Assembly (NCBI GenBank): GCA_023898805.1
Contig: CP060260.1
Span: forward strand, 1,550,001 to 1,614,000
From: Rhodospirillales bacterium
GTDB taxonomy: Bacteria > Pseudomonadota > Alphaproteobacteria > Micavibrionales > UBA1664
Direction of reading: 5' to 3'
Length of the DNA: 64,000 nt
The notes under the pieces were generated by a model. The model was not told the DNA's origin. It was given only the letters and a program-made list of their open reading frames with translations, and did not search any database. Positions 17,432-26,242 of the stretch are shown here, piece after piece. A program made the translations under genes and the position numbers. Position 1 is the first letter of the stretch; every line of letters starts with the position of its first letter.

Positions 17432-20026
17432 ATGCTTGGGATCAGAAAACGCATGAAAGGCAAAGCCGGCGCCAGCCCGGCCAGTGCCCGCGCCAAAGGG
17501 GCGCCTGCGCGCGCGCTGCCACTGCCTCGGCGCGGCCGCAGCAGTCTGACCCAGCTTCTGATCTTCCTCAACGGACTGATCCTGACCATCACCGCCTTTA
17601 TCACGCTGACGGTCTTTATCGCGCAGATGCGCGCGGACGATGTCCGCGCCACGACCGGCCAGATCCGCCAGACGGTGGAATCCGGTTTTACCGCGATGCA
17701 AGCCGCGCTTGATGCCGCGATCCAGGCAAACGATCTGGCGGGCAATACCGCGAGGGCAGATCTTGAACCCCTGATCCCGAACAGCGACTTATTTTCCGCG
17801 ATCGCGATCTATGCCCGTGACAAGAGCGGCGGTTGGACCATGCACCGGGTGTATGGTGACATGGATGTGCCGCCGTCCCAGACGATGCTGGAGCGCGCCG
17901 GTCCGAAAATGCCGCTGCAGGCCTATGGCGATGAAAGCGAACGCACGCTTGACCCGTCCGTCAAAATCGACGGGCTGGGTAGCCGCCCGTTGATCGTATT
18001 GCGCGCCGTGATCAATGCCGACAAATCCGTGCGCGTCGTCGCCGGTGTCACCCAGTTGGGTGCTGCGCTTGAGCGCACGGCGATGCTTTCCGACGAATCG
18101 ATCCGTCGCCTGATCGTCCGTGACGGCAATACCGGTGTGCGCCTTCTTCAACTCGATCGACGCAATCAAACCGACCCGGAACAGGAAAAAACCTTCATTC
18201 CGCTGCACGTCAGCGTCGAAAGTTGGACCGAAAAACTGGGCGCCACCAATTTCGACGTTGCGATCGAATTGCGCGAAAACACCCGCATGGCCTTTATCAG
18301 CCATGTGCCGTTCCTGTTGCTGCTCTTCGGTCTGACGTTGACCATGATCGGCACGTTGTATGTGCGTAACAACCATCGCCAGTCGCTGCGTCTGGGCGCG
18401 ATGAACCACGCCTTGACCACCAAGAACCTGGAACTCAAGAACCAGATCGATGAATCAAGCCGCCTATACGAAACCCTGCAAAGGTCCGAGCGTGAATACC
18501 GCGCGGTGATCGACGCCGTATCCGACATTATTTTTGAAACCGACGGTGCGGGCAATCTGCTGTTCGTCAACGCGACCTGGGAAAAGGTCACTGGATTCGC
18601 GATCGCGCATTCGTTGGGTCGCGATTTATTCGACTTGATCCACCCCGCGGATCAGGAAGGCCAGCGCCGCGGCTTCCTCAACCTCGTGCGCAAGCAGGGG
18701 GCCGAGGCGCGCGGCATCACCCGCCTTCAGACGGCGGATGGAAAATACCGCGCGGTCGAACTGGCGTTTTCAATGGTCCGCACCGACAATATGCGTATGA
18801 CCCGCGTCGTCGGCACCATCACGGATGTCGAGGAACGTCGCCGCGCCGAACGCGCCCTGGCCGAAACGGAAAAGAAATACCGCACCATCGTCGAAAACGC
18901 GGCGGGCGGCATTTATCAGATCGCGGCGGATGGGCGCATCCTGTCGGCCAACCCGGCGCTGGCACGCATTCTAGGCTATGCTTCGCCGACAGATATGATC
19001 CGTGCGGTCGATGATTTCGGGGGACTTTACGCTGATCCGCGCGCGCGCCTGCGCTATGAACAGGATCTTGAGAATTACGGCGTCATCCGCAATTGCGAAT
19101 CCACGATCCGTCGCGCCGACGGCGAGGTGATCTGGATCTCGGAAAACGCGCGCATCGTGCGCGACGACGAGGGCAAGACCCTGTATTACGAGGGAGCTAT
19201 CGAAGACATCACCCAGCGAAAGACCGCCGAAAAAGGCTTGCATCAGGCCAAGCTGCAATCCGACCTTGCCAACCGTGCGAAGTCCGAATTCCTTGCCAAC
19301 ATGAGCCACGAACTGCGCACGCCGCTCAATGCGATCATCGGTTTTTCTGAGATCATTCACAATCAGGCGATGGGCGAGATCCAGAATCCGGCCTACGTCG
19401 ATTACGCAGGCGATATCAACGATTCCGGCCGCCGTCTGCTATCCATCATCAACGACATTCTGGACATTTCGCGCATCGAGGCGGGCGAGCGCAACCTGAA
19501 CGAAACCCTGTTCCGCGTCGAGGCGACGGCCGCGACCTGCATCAGTCTGCTGGGCGCCAAGGCCGAGGCCGCGCGCGTCACGATCATAAACAATCTGAAG
19601 GACGACATGCCGAAAGTGATCGGCGAGGAACTGGCCTTCAAGCAGATGTTCATGAACCTGCTTTCCAACGCGATCAAGTTCACGCCGCCCGAAGGCCGTG
19701 TGACGCTGGATTGGGACTGGGCGGGGCCGCAGGGCGATCTGCGCGTGTCGATCACCGATACCGGAATCGGCATGGACGAAAAGGAAATCGAAACCGCCCT
19801 TTCGCCGTTCGGTCAGGTGGAAAGCGCCTTCTCGCGCAGCAATTCCGGCACCGGTCTGGGCCTGACGCTGGTCAACGCGCTGATCGAGATGCACGAAGGG
19901 AAGTTCGAGCTTCTCAGCCGCAAGGGCGTCGGCACCACGGCGACATTGGTCATCCCCGCCCGCCGTGTCGCGCAGGCGACGGTCGCGCAAAGCCCCGCTG
20001 CCGCCGCTGCGGCGCAGGACAAATAA
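17432..20026 (+). CDS. Membrane sensor histidine kinase with two PAS domains
   Basis: 864-aa kinase. A basic cytoplasmic leader is followed by a transmembrane helix at about 41-66. A large extracytoplasmic sensor (about 67-286) follows, then a second helix (about 287-312) and a short coiled linker. PAS domains lie at about 353-470 and 480-600. HisKA has H626 in LANMSHELRTPLNAIIGFSE, and the ATPase domain is at about 725-845 with NLLSNAIKFTP, DTGIGMD and GTGLGLTL. The HisKA motif resembles DivJ/PleC-type alphaproteobacterial kinases. No receiver or adjacent response regulator is seen, so it is an orphan. The start may instead be the ATG at 17453. Confidence 0.9.
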   Translation: MLGIRKRMKGKAGASPASARAKGAPARALPLPRRGRSSLTQLLIFLNGLILTITAFITLTVFIAQMRADDVRATTGQIRQTVESGFTAMQAALDAAIQANDLAGNTARADLEPLIPNSDLFSAIAIYARDKSGGWTMHRVYGDMDVPPSQTMLERAGPKMPLQAYGDESERTLDPSVKIDGLGSRPLIVLRAVINADKSVRVVAGVTQLGAALERTAMLSDESIRRLIVRDGNTGVRLLQLDRRNQTDPEQEKTFIPLHVSVESWTEKLGATNFDVAIELRENTRMAFISHVPFLLLLFGLTLTMIGTLYVRNNHRQSLRLGAMNHALTTKNLELKNQIDESSRLYETLQRSEREYRAVIDAVSDIIFETDGAGNLLFVNATWEKVTGFAIAHSLGRDLFDLIHPADQEGQRRGFLNLVRKQGAEARGITRLQTADGKYRAVELAFSMVRTDNMRMTRVVGTITDVEERRRAERALAETEKKYRTIVENAAGGIYQIAADGRILSANPALARILGYASPTDMIRAVDDFGGLYADPRARLRYEQDLENYGVIRNCESTIRRADGEVIWISENARIVRDDEGKTLYYEGAIEDITQRKTAEKGLHQAKLQSDLANRAKSEFLANMSHELRTPLNAIIGFSEIIHNQAMGEIQNPAYVDYAGDINDSGRRLLSIINDILDISRIEAGERNLNETLFRVEATAATCISLLGAKAEAARVTIINNLKDDMPKVIGEELAFKQMFMNLLSNAIKFTPPEGRVTLDWDWAGPQGDLRVSITDTGIGMDEKEIETALSPFGQVESAFSRSNSGTGLGLTLVNALIEMHEGKFELLSRKGVGTTATLVIPARRVAQATVAQSPAAAAAAQDK

Positions 20027-20575
20027 TCAGAAATCATCCGGCGTATCTTCAAGTCCGCCTGCCAGCACGTTTTTGCAGACGTCATAGGAAAACCCGGCCC
20101 GCGCCATGGCGGCCAGATCTTTTTGCGGGTCGCGCGCCCGCGTTGCATAGGGGCCAAGGCGCTTGCGCCGCGCGTAAAGATGTGCGGCCGCAATTTCGTC
20201 GTGTCCTTCGGGCGGGGGCGGCGCCTCCACGCCCTTTTGTCGCAGCTTCATGACGACGCTGCGTTCGGGCAATCCGCGGCGGCGATAGCTGGCGGCCAGC
20301 GCCGCGGCGTATTGCGCATCGTTTAAAAATCCCGCGCGTTCCATCTCCGCGACCAGTGTGCCGCGCAAAAAGGCGCGCATCGCCTCCACGTCCTGACCGT
20401 GATGGGCGCGCGCCGACCGGTCGATCTTGCGGCCCATCACGGTCAGGAAATGGGTGACCGATGCCGGATGTCGTTGCAGGTAATACAACGCCGCGTTCCG
20501 CAGATAGGTTTCGGAAAGCTTGCGCGGGGTTTTGCGGCGTTTGACCCGATCGGTTTTTGGCTTATCTTGGTCCAT
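20027..20575 (-). CDS. recX: RecX-like RecA regulator
   Basis: 182-aa protein of the RecX family, which binds RecA and limits filament growth. The order of helical repeats is recognisable: ALYYLQRHPASVTHFLTVM, then FLNDAQYAAALAASYRRRGLPERSVVMKLRQKGV, then a third repeat around KDLAAMARAGFSYDVCKNVL. The acidic end and basic leader (DRVKRRKTPRKL) are common. It is not next to recA in this window. Divergent from the ABC permease. Confidence 0.85.
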   Translation of the reverse strand: MDQDKPKTDRVKRRKTPRKLSETYLRNAALYYLQRHPASVTHFLTVMGRKIDRSARAHHGQDVEAMRAFLRGTLVAEMERAGFLNDAQYAAALAASYRRRGLPERSVVMKLRQKGVEAPPPPEGHDEIAAAHLYARRKRLGPYATRARDPQKDLAAMARAGFSYDVCKNVLAGGLEDTPDDF

Positions 20576-20607
20576 CGAAAAACGATTTTAGCCTTGGAAA
20601 CGCGCAT

Positions 20608-21438
20608 ATGCCACCCACGCCTGCCGCCGCTCCCGCTCCTGCCACGCCACTGGACCCTATGATCGTTCGTGGCGTCAACTGGATCGGCCTGTACACGATG
20701 ACGATGAAGGAGGTGCGCCGTTTCGCCAAGGTCTACTGGCAGACCGTGATCGCTCCTGTCATCAACACCGCCCTGTATTACGTGGTATTTTCCGTTGCCT
20801 TCGGGACGCAGAACAGGGGAGTGGTGGAAGGCGAACCATATTTGACCTTCCTTTTGCCCGGCCTGCTGATGATGGGCATGGCGCAGAACGCGTTCGCCAA
20901 TACATCGTCCTCGTTGATGATCGCCAAGGTTCAGGGGTCGATCGTCGACGTGCTGATGCCGCCGTTATCGGCGGGTGAGCTGCTGACGGGCTATGTCGCG
21001 GGCGGGGTATTGCGCGGGATATGCGTGGGTCTGGCAAGCGTGCTGGTGATGGTGCCTTTCGCGCATTTGCCGCTGGCGAATCCGATTCTGATCGTGGTCT
21101 ATGGCCTGCTGGGGTCCGTGTTCATGGCGCTTTTGGGCGTACTGGCCGGCATCTGGGCCGAGAAATTCGACCACATGGCCGCGGTGACCAATTTCGTCAT
21201 CATGCCGCTGACCATGCTTTCGGGGACATTTTATTCGGCCACGCGTCTTGCGCATGGCTGGATGGCGCTTGCCCATGCCAATCCGTTTTTTTACATGATC
21301 GACGGTTTCCGCGCCGGTTTCATCGGCCATGCCGATATGCCGCTGGGCATCGGGATGGTGATGCTTTCCGCCCTGTGCGTGGCGTTGTGGCTTGTGGCCT
21401 ATCTTTTGCTGAAATCGGGCTATAAGATCCGCGCATGA
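20608..21438 (+). CDS. ABC-2 type transporter permease (YadH-like)
   Basis: 276-aa inner-membrane permease with about six hydrophobic segments and the ABC-2 motif region MPLTMLSGTFYSATRLAHGWMALAHANPFFYMIDGFRAG near the C-terminus. The ATG at 20608 is used; upstream sequence overlaps recX territory. It begins with a Pro/Ala-rich leader. No ATP-binding subunit is adjacent, which is unusual because ABC-2 permeases normally pair with one. It overlaps hslO by 4 bases. Substrate unknown. Confidence 0.88.
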   Translation: MPPTPAAAPAPATPLDPMIVRGVNWIGLYTMTMKEVRRFAKVYWQTVIAPVINTALYYVVFSVAFGTQNRGVVEGEPYLTFLLPGLLMMGMAQNAFANTSSSLMIAKVQGSIVDVLMPPLSAGELLTGYVAGGVLRGICVGLASVLVMVPFAHLPLANPILIVVYGLLGSVFMALLGVLAGIWAEKFDHMAAVTNFVIMPLTMLSGTFYSATRLAHGWMALAHANPFFYMIDGFRAGFIGHADMPLGIGMVMLSALCVALWLVAYLLLKSGYKIRA

Positions 21439-22469
21439 CCCGCATCGCCAACGACAACGCCGACAATGCCGTCCCGCGTACGCCGGATGACGACGTGGTC
21501 CAGCCGTTTCAGCTTGAGGTTTCTGGACTGCGCGGACGTGTCGTGCGTCTTGGTCCCGCGCTCAACCGTATTCTCGCGGCACACGAATATCCGCGCTCTG
21601 TCGCGCATCTTCTGGCTGAAACCGTGGCGACCTCGCTGCTTTTGTCCAGCATGTTGAAATACGAAGGCGTGTTCACCCTGCAAACATCGGCCGAAGGGCC
21701 GGTACGCACGATGGTCGCCGACGTCACCACCGCGGGTGCGATGCGCGGTTATGCCTCTTATTCCGCCGACCTGATTGGCGCGATGGAGGCGGCGGCGCAA
21801 AAACCGGAAAACGGCCCCTATGAAGGATTCGACCTGCACCACATGACGGGCAAGGGTTATCTGGCCTTCACCGTCGATCAGGGCGCGTTCACCGAACGTT
21901 ATCAGGGCATCGTTTCGTTAAGCGGCCAAAGCATCAGCGACGCCGTGCGCCATTATTTCGACCAGTCGGAACAGATCGGCACATCGCTTAAGGTTGTGGC
22001 CGGGTTCGATCCCGGCTTCGGCTGGCGCGCGGGCGCGATCATGATCCAGCGCATGCCCGATCCCTCGCTCGGCCACCGCGACCGGTTCAATCCCGATGAA
22101 TCCGTGCTGCCTTTTCGCCCCGAGGAAGCGCAAGACAGGGACGAGGACTGGAACCGCGCGGTCACGCTGATGCAATCGGTGACGCCGGACGAATTGCTGA
22201 CTCCCGATCTACATTCGCACGACGTGCTGCTGCGCCTGTTTCACGAGGAAGGCGTGCGCATATTCACGCCCCAGACGGTCCAGCCGCAATGCCGCTGCTC
22301 GGAAGACCGGGTGCGCAACGTGCTGGCGACCCTGCCGCCTGATGACCGCGATCACGCGGCGGCCAACGGCGTGATCGAGATGACTTGCGAGTTTTGTTGC
22401 CGCACCTACCGCTTCCGCGCCGACGATCTGACATGTGTGGCAGTTGACGAGGGGCCGAAAACGCATTGA
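21435..22469 (+). CDS. hslO: Redox-activated chaperone Hsp33
   Basis: 344-aa cytosolic holdase activated by oxidation. The C-terminal zinc center is complete: CRC at about residues 285-287 and CEFC at about 317-320, matching the CxC...CxxC arrangement. The N-terminal domain has the usual LAETVATSLLLSSMLKYEG segment and GKGYLAFTVDQG. It is translationally coupled (ATGA) to the upstream permease. Typical length. Confidence 0.95.
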   Translation: MTRIANDNADNAVPRTPDDDVVQPFQLEVSGLRGRVVRLGPALNRILAAHEYPRSVAHLLAETVATSLLLSSMLKYEGVFTLQTSAEGPVRTMVADVTTAGAMRGYASYSADLIGAMEAAAQKPENGPYEGFDLHHMTGKGYLAFTVDQGAFTERYQGIVSLSGQSISDAVRHYFDQSEQIGTSLKVVAGFDPGFGWRAGAIMIQRMPDPSLGHRDRFNPDESVLPFRPEEAQDRDEDWNRAVTLMQSVTPDELLTPDLHSHDVLLRLFHEEGVRIFTPQTVQPQCRCSEDRVRNVLATLPPDDRDHAAANGVIEMTCEFCCRTYRFRADDLTCVAVDEGPKTH

Positions 22470-22508
22470 AATGGCCTCAAATCAACGCCACTTCGTCCAG
22501 AGGCCATC

Positions 22509-23192
22509 ATGTCCCGTAAAACCATCCTGATGTTGGCGACCAGCGTGCTGGTCGCGGCCTGCGCGGCCCCCGCCGAAAAAGGCTCGCCGATCAATCTGAA
22601 CTTTACCGACATGAAGCCGCTTGAACTTAATGTCGGCGCGGTACAGGTGACCAGCAAGGCGGGTCCGACGGAACTTCATAACGTCAATCCCGGCGCCGCG
22701 CTGGATCGTTACGCCCGCCGCCGCCTTGACGCCGTGGGCGGCGAGGGGACGCTGAACTTCACGATCAATCAGGCATCGCTGACCTCCATGCAAAGCCCGA
22801 CAAGTGCGGGTTGGACCGATGGGTTCGGCTTCGGCGCGCCCACCGAATACACGATGACGATGCGCGTCGCCCTCGACCTGACCGGGCGTCCGACGCGGCC
22901 GGATATGAAGGCCGCCTTCACCTTGGAGCGTAAAAAGACGCTTCCCGCCAGCGTGTCGTTGGATCAACGGGATGCCGACCTCAACCGCTTGAGCGAATCT
23001 ATGGCCAGGGATATGGACAAGGCGATTGAGCGCACCCTCGACAAGGACATGAAAATCGTCGTTCGCCCTGGCGCCATCACTTTCGGCACCCCCGCGCCGC
23101 TGGAAAGCGGGGGCGCTGTGACCCTTCCGTCGCCCGCCGTTATGGCGCCAGCCAAGGCCAAACCGGTGACCATCACCGGGACGATGAACTGA
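22509..23192 (+). CDS. Unknown lipoprotein
   Basis: 227-aa protein with a lipoprotein signal: MSRKTILMLATSVLVAAC, with lipobox VAAC and Cys18 as the modified residue. A GAGG ribosome site lies just upstream. The mature part contains a repeated charged pattern and a conserved-looking segment LDRYARRRLDAVGGEGTLNFTINQASL, typical of periplasmic outer-membrane-anchored lipoproteins of unknown role. No family name can be given. It follows hslO after 39 bases. Confidence 0.8.
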   Translation: MSRKTILMLATSVLVAACAAPAEKGSPINLNFTDMKPLELNVGAVQVTSKAGPTELHNVNPGAALDRYARRRLDAVGGEGTLNFTINQASLTSMQSPTSAGWTDGFGFGAPTEYTMTMRVALDLTGRPTRPDMKAAFTLERKKTLPASVSLDQRDADLNRLSESMARDMDKAIERTLDKDMKIVVRPGAITFGTPAPLESGGAVTLPSPAVMAPAKAKPVTITGTMN

Positions 23193-23267
23193 TTTCAAGA
23201 AGGCGGTATCAGGAAATTTTGGACCACCGCGGCAGGCTTGGGGTCCATTAAAACGGAAGGAATAAAA

Positions 23268-23292
23268 AAGGCCGCCCGGTTGGGGCGGCCTT
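23268..23292 (-). terminator. Rho-independent terminator of the OmpA-family gene
   Basis: AAGGCCGCCC (23268-23277) pairs with GGGCGGCCTT (23283-23292) across a 5-base loop. On the minus strand the stem is followed by a run of T (complement of the A-run at 23264-23269). It lies about 20 bases past the stop of the leftward OmpA-family gene. Confidence 0.85.
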
Positions 23293-23312
23293 CGTATTGC
23301 ATAAGCGATCCC

Positions 23313-24230
23313 TTACTGGAAGGTGATGACCGCGCGGCGGTTCGCCGGTTCGCGCACGCCATCGGCCGTCTGGACCAGCAGGTCGTGTTCGCCGCGGCTG
23401 GCAACCGAGATCATGTTGGCCGAAACGCCGTGGGCGATCAGGTATTTCTTGACCGCGTTGGCGCGGCGCATGGCCAGCGCGTCGTTATAGGCGTTGGAGC
23501 CCGACGTGTCGGTGTTGCCGACGACGTGGACTTGCTGGACGCCGCGGTTGTTGATTTCCTTGACGACCGCATCGAGGACCGAGGCGCCGCCCTGACCGAT
23601 GGCCGAGCTGTCCCAGTCGAAGAACACGAGGTACATGGCGTCTTTAAGGGCCATCGGCTCGCCGGTGCCATCCATCATGCCGACCGGGGCCGGAACGCCG
23701 GTATCGGCGGGGGCCGGTGCGGCGGCGGGAAGCGCGGCTTCGACTTCCTGCATCGCGGCCATGAACTCATCCTTGCAGTTCAGGTTGCCGTGTTTGCCGG
23801 TGTCGTTGACCGAAGCCTCGTCCTGTTCGATCCAGCAGTCGTAACGAGCCTGCGCGATCGCGGTCTTGCCCGGAATGATATCGCGGGCACCGCGGTCATA
23901 GGCCGAAACCAGACGCGCACGGGCATCGGAAAGGGCCGGAATTTGCGATGCCTGCAGGTTCCAGTCATTGACCGGCTCCGGCATCACGTTTTCGCCCGAG
24001 GCCGAAGCCAGGCCCTTGCGCGAGAAGTGCAGCGCATCGGCATAGTCTTTCATCGTCCCAAGCAGGTAATTCGAGAACGCGCGGTATTCAGCGGTCAGCT
24101 GCTGGGTAAAGGGCGAACCGGAAGCCTGCGCCTTGTTCAGCGCCTTGTTTTCACTGTAGCCCTGGGCCATCGAGCAGGCGCTGAGGGTGAGAACCGCGGC
24201 CAGAAGGCCAATGCGGCGGATAGAGGACAT
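23313..24230 (-). CDS. OmpA-family lipoprotein
   Basis: 305-aa envelope protein. The ATG at 24230 is chosen because AAGGAG lies 9 bases upstream and a lipobox (LSAC) then follows a normal signal peptide. The first 190 residues are helical and unassigned. The C-terminal OmpA domain (about 195-305) has FFDWDSSAIG, the peptidoglycan-binding pattern VVGNTDTSGSNAYNDALAMRRANAV and a final NRRAVITF. It should anchor the outer membrane to peptidoglycan. It ends at a strong terminator; a candidate promoter lies upstream. Confidence 0.9.
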   Translation of the reverse strand: MSSIRRIGLLAAVLTLSACSMAQGYSENKALNKAQASGSPFTQQLTAEYRAFSNYLLGTMKDYADALHFSRKGLASASGENVMPEPVNDWNLQASQIPALSDARARLVSAYDRGARDIIPGKTAIAQARYDCWIEQDEASVNDTGKHGNLNCKDEFMAAMQEVEAALPAAAPAPADTGVPAPVGMMDGTGEPMALKDAMYLVFFDWDSSAIGQGGASVLDAVVKEINNRGVQQVHVVGNTDTSGSNAYNDALAMRRANAVKKYLIAHGVSANMISVASRGEHDLLVQTADGVREPANRRAVITFQ

Positions 24231-24270
24231 GGGTTCGACTCCTTGGGTTTGACGAAAAAAGTTATGGGTA

Positions 24271-24299
24271 TCTATAGAGGCATCCAGCCCCTCATGCAA
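24271..24299 (-). promoter_or_regulatory. Candidate sigma70-like promoter of the OmpA-family gene
   Basis: On the minus strand TTGCAT (complement of 24294-24299) and TATAGA (complement of 24271-24276) are spaced by exactly 17 bases and lie about 41 bases before the start codon at 24230. Matches to consensus are partial (3/6 and 4/6), but spacing and position are right. Confidence 0.45.
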
Positions 24300-24508
24300 C
24301 GAAAAATATAAGCGGCTTCAAGGCTCTGCGCATCACCATGACGCAAAAAGCGCGTTTTATGGCGGCTTGCTGCCGTGCAAGGTCGGGTCGTGCCGGAAAA
24401 TAAGGTGTCGGCGTGTGGTTTTTTAACGTATTTTCCTTGACAGGATGGCCACGAGTCCGCTTTGTATCGCCCGCAAGTTTATCCAACCAATTCAACGTAG
24501 AAGGTGTC

Positions 24509-24988
24509 ATGAACCCCACCCCCCAAATTGCCCTGCTGGCGGCATCCGGCGTCAGCGAACACGAAATGACCGCGATCCAGCGCGCCCTGGCCGCCGCCAA
24601 ACTGCGCGCCCATGTCGTCAGCCCGGAAAACGGTCTGATCCATTCCTGGGGGGATGGTACCTGGGGGCATTGCTACCCTGCCGATGCGAAACTCGAAACC
24701 TCGCTTGGTTCGGACTATGACATGCTGATCCTGCCGGGTGGCGAGCGCCACGTGCAAAAACTTCTGAAAAACCCGCATACCCGTCGCTTCGTTTCGGCTT
24801 TCTTCACCACGGGTAAGCCGCTTGCGGTGTTCGCCGAAGGGGCGGAGATATTGAAGACGAACGAGCTTTCGGGCGACAACGCGCTGATCCTGTCCTACGA
24901 AGACGCGGATGCGTTGATGGCCGCTGCGGATCAGATGATCGCCCATATCGCGGCGAATGCCCCCGCCGCAATGGCCCAGGCGGCCTGA
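24509..24988 (+). CDS. DJ-1/PfpI-like protein lacking the usual Cys
   Basis: 159-aa protein of the DJ-1/PfpI (class I glutamine amidotransferase-like) fold. The ATG at 24509 has AAGG upstream and starts MNPTPQIALLAASG. The family's YDMLILPGG segment is present at about 70-78. At the nucleophile elbow, where PfpI has A-C-H-G, this protein reads F-A-E-G (A109, E110), so the catalytic Cys and His are absent. Function is therefore unlikely to be the classic protease/deglycase type. It ends 20 bases before prfB. Confidence 0.75.
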   Translation: MNPTPQIALLAASGVSEHEMTAIQRALAAAKLRAHVVSPENGLIHSWGDGTWGHCYPADAKLETSLGSDYDMLILPGGERHVQKLLKNPHTRRFVSAFFTTGKPLAVFAEGAEILKTNELSGDNALILSYEDADALMAAADQMIAHIAANAPAAMAQAA

Positions 24989-25008
24989 TTTAGCAAGGAC
25001 GGAGCGGG

Positions 25009-26128
25009 ATGAAAGCGGAAACCATAGCAGCCGTGGACGCGATCAAGGCGTCGCTCGACCTGCTGAGGAGGCATCTTTGACTGGGATGTCGCGCTTTCAC
25101 GCCTCTCGGAACTGAACGCCCTCGCCGAGGACCCCAATCTCTGGAACGACGCCGGAAAGGCGCAGGGCATTATGCGCGAGCGCACGACCCTGCAAACCTG
25201 CGTCGATGGTGTGCGCGGCATTGAAAACCGCCTGAACGACGCGGTGGGTTTGATCGAAATGGGCGAGGCCGAGGGCGATTCCGGCATCGTCGCCGAATCC
25301 GAACGCGCGATCGAGGCGTTGAAGGAAGAAGCCGCCAAACGCGAACTCGAAAGCCTGCTTTCCGGCGAGGCCGACGCCAACGACGCCTATCTCGAGGTCA
25401 ACGCCGGCGCCGGCGGAACCGAGGCGCAGGACTGGGCCTCGATGCTTTTGCGCATGTACACGCGCTGGGCCGAACAGCATGGATACAAGGTCGCGCTGCT
25501 CGATCAAAGCGACGGCGAGGAGGCGGGGATCAAATCCGCCACCATCGAAATCACCGGGCCCAACGCCTATGGCTGGCTCAAATCCGAAAACGGCGTCCAT
25601 CGTCTGGTGCGTATTTCGCCCTTCGATTCCAATGCCCGCCGCCATACGTCCTTCGCCAGCATCGGCGTGTCGCCGGTGATCGACGATACGATCAATGTCG
25701 AGATTCTCGACAAGGACCTCAAGGTCGATACCTACCGTGCCTCCGGCGCGGGCGGCCAGCACGTCAACCGGACGGATTCCGCGATCCGCATCACCCACAT
25801 TCCGACCGGCATCATCGTCGCCTGTCAGGCCGACCGTTCCCAGCACAAGAACCGCGCGACGGCGATGGGCATGCTGCGCGCGCGCATTTACGAACGCGAA
25901 TTGCAGGCGCGCGAAGACGCCAAGGCCGCCGCCCACGGCGAAAAGACCGATATCGGCTGGGGCCACCAGATCCGCTCCTACGTGCTGGCGCCCTATCAAC
26001 TGGTCAAGGACCTGCGCACCGAGGTCGAAACCAACCAGTCCGATGCTGTTCTCAACGGCGATCTCGACATGTTCCTCGAAGCCTCGCTCGCCGCGCGGGT
26101 TGGCGGCGGCAAGGACGCGAACGCATAA
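25009..26128 (+). CDS. prfB: Peptide chain release factor 2, with programmed +1 frameshift
   Basis: RF2 that reads UAA and UGA stop codons. It starts at an ATG at 25009 with GGAG upstream. A 23-codon leader ends at an in-frame TGA (25078-25080). Shifting +1 at CTT-TGA-C continues as DWDVALSRLSEL in the frame to 26128, giving about 372 aa. An AGGAGG lies just before CAT CTT TGA, as in the classic prfB autoregulatory site. GGQ is in ASGAGGQHVN and the stop-recognition SPF in VRISPFDSNARRH. The gene is intact. Confidence 0.97.
25064..25081 (+). promoter_or_regulatory. prfB programmed frameshift site
   Basis: The element has an internal Shine-Dalgarno-like AGGAGG, one intervening codon, then CTT TGA C. 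RF2 shortage makes the ribosome slip +1 on CTT, so RF2 level controls its own synthesis. All parts known to be required are visible. Confidence 0.95.
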
Positions 26129-26147
26129 CCTCTTTTTTTACGATTTT

Positions 26148-26207
26148 TTGCATTGTGCATGTCCGTGCAAAGCCTCTTTGCACTATGCATGCCGTGCAAA
26201 GCCTCTT
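26148..26207. repeat. Imperfect 30-bp tandem repeat with a hairpin downstream of prfB
   Basis: Two adjacent near-identical units (about 26148-26178 and 26178-26207) share GCATG, CCGTGCAAAGCCTCTT. Across the junction GTGCAAA (26165-26171) pairs with TTTGCAC (26177-26183) with a 5-base loop. T-rich tracts precede it. It may help terminate prfB transcription or be a short dispersed repeat. Confidence 0.7.
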
Positions 26208-26242
26208 GGCGACATAAGATCAAGTGTTTAGACTGACGCCCG

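Noticed and set aside
25009..25171. Apparent disruption of prfB by a stop codon at 25078
   Set aside because: The stop lies in the classic CTT-TGA-C frameshift site with an AGGAGG before it, so this is programmed and not a pseudogene.
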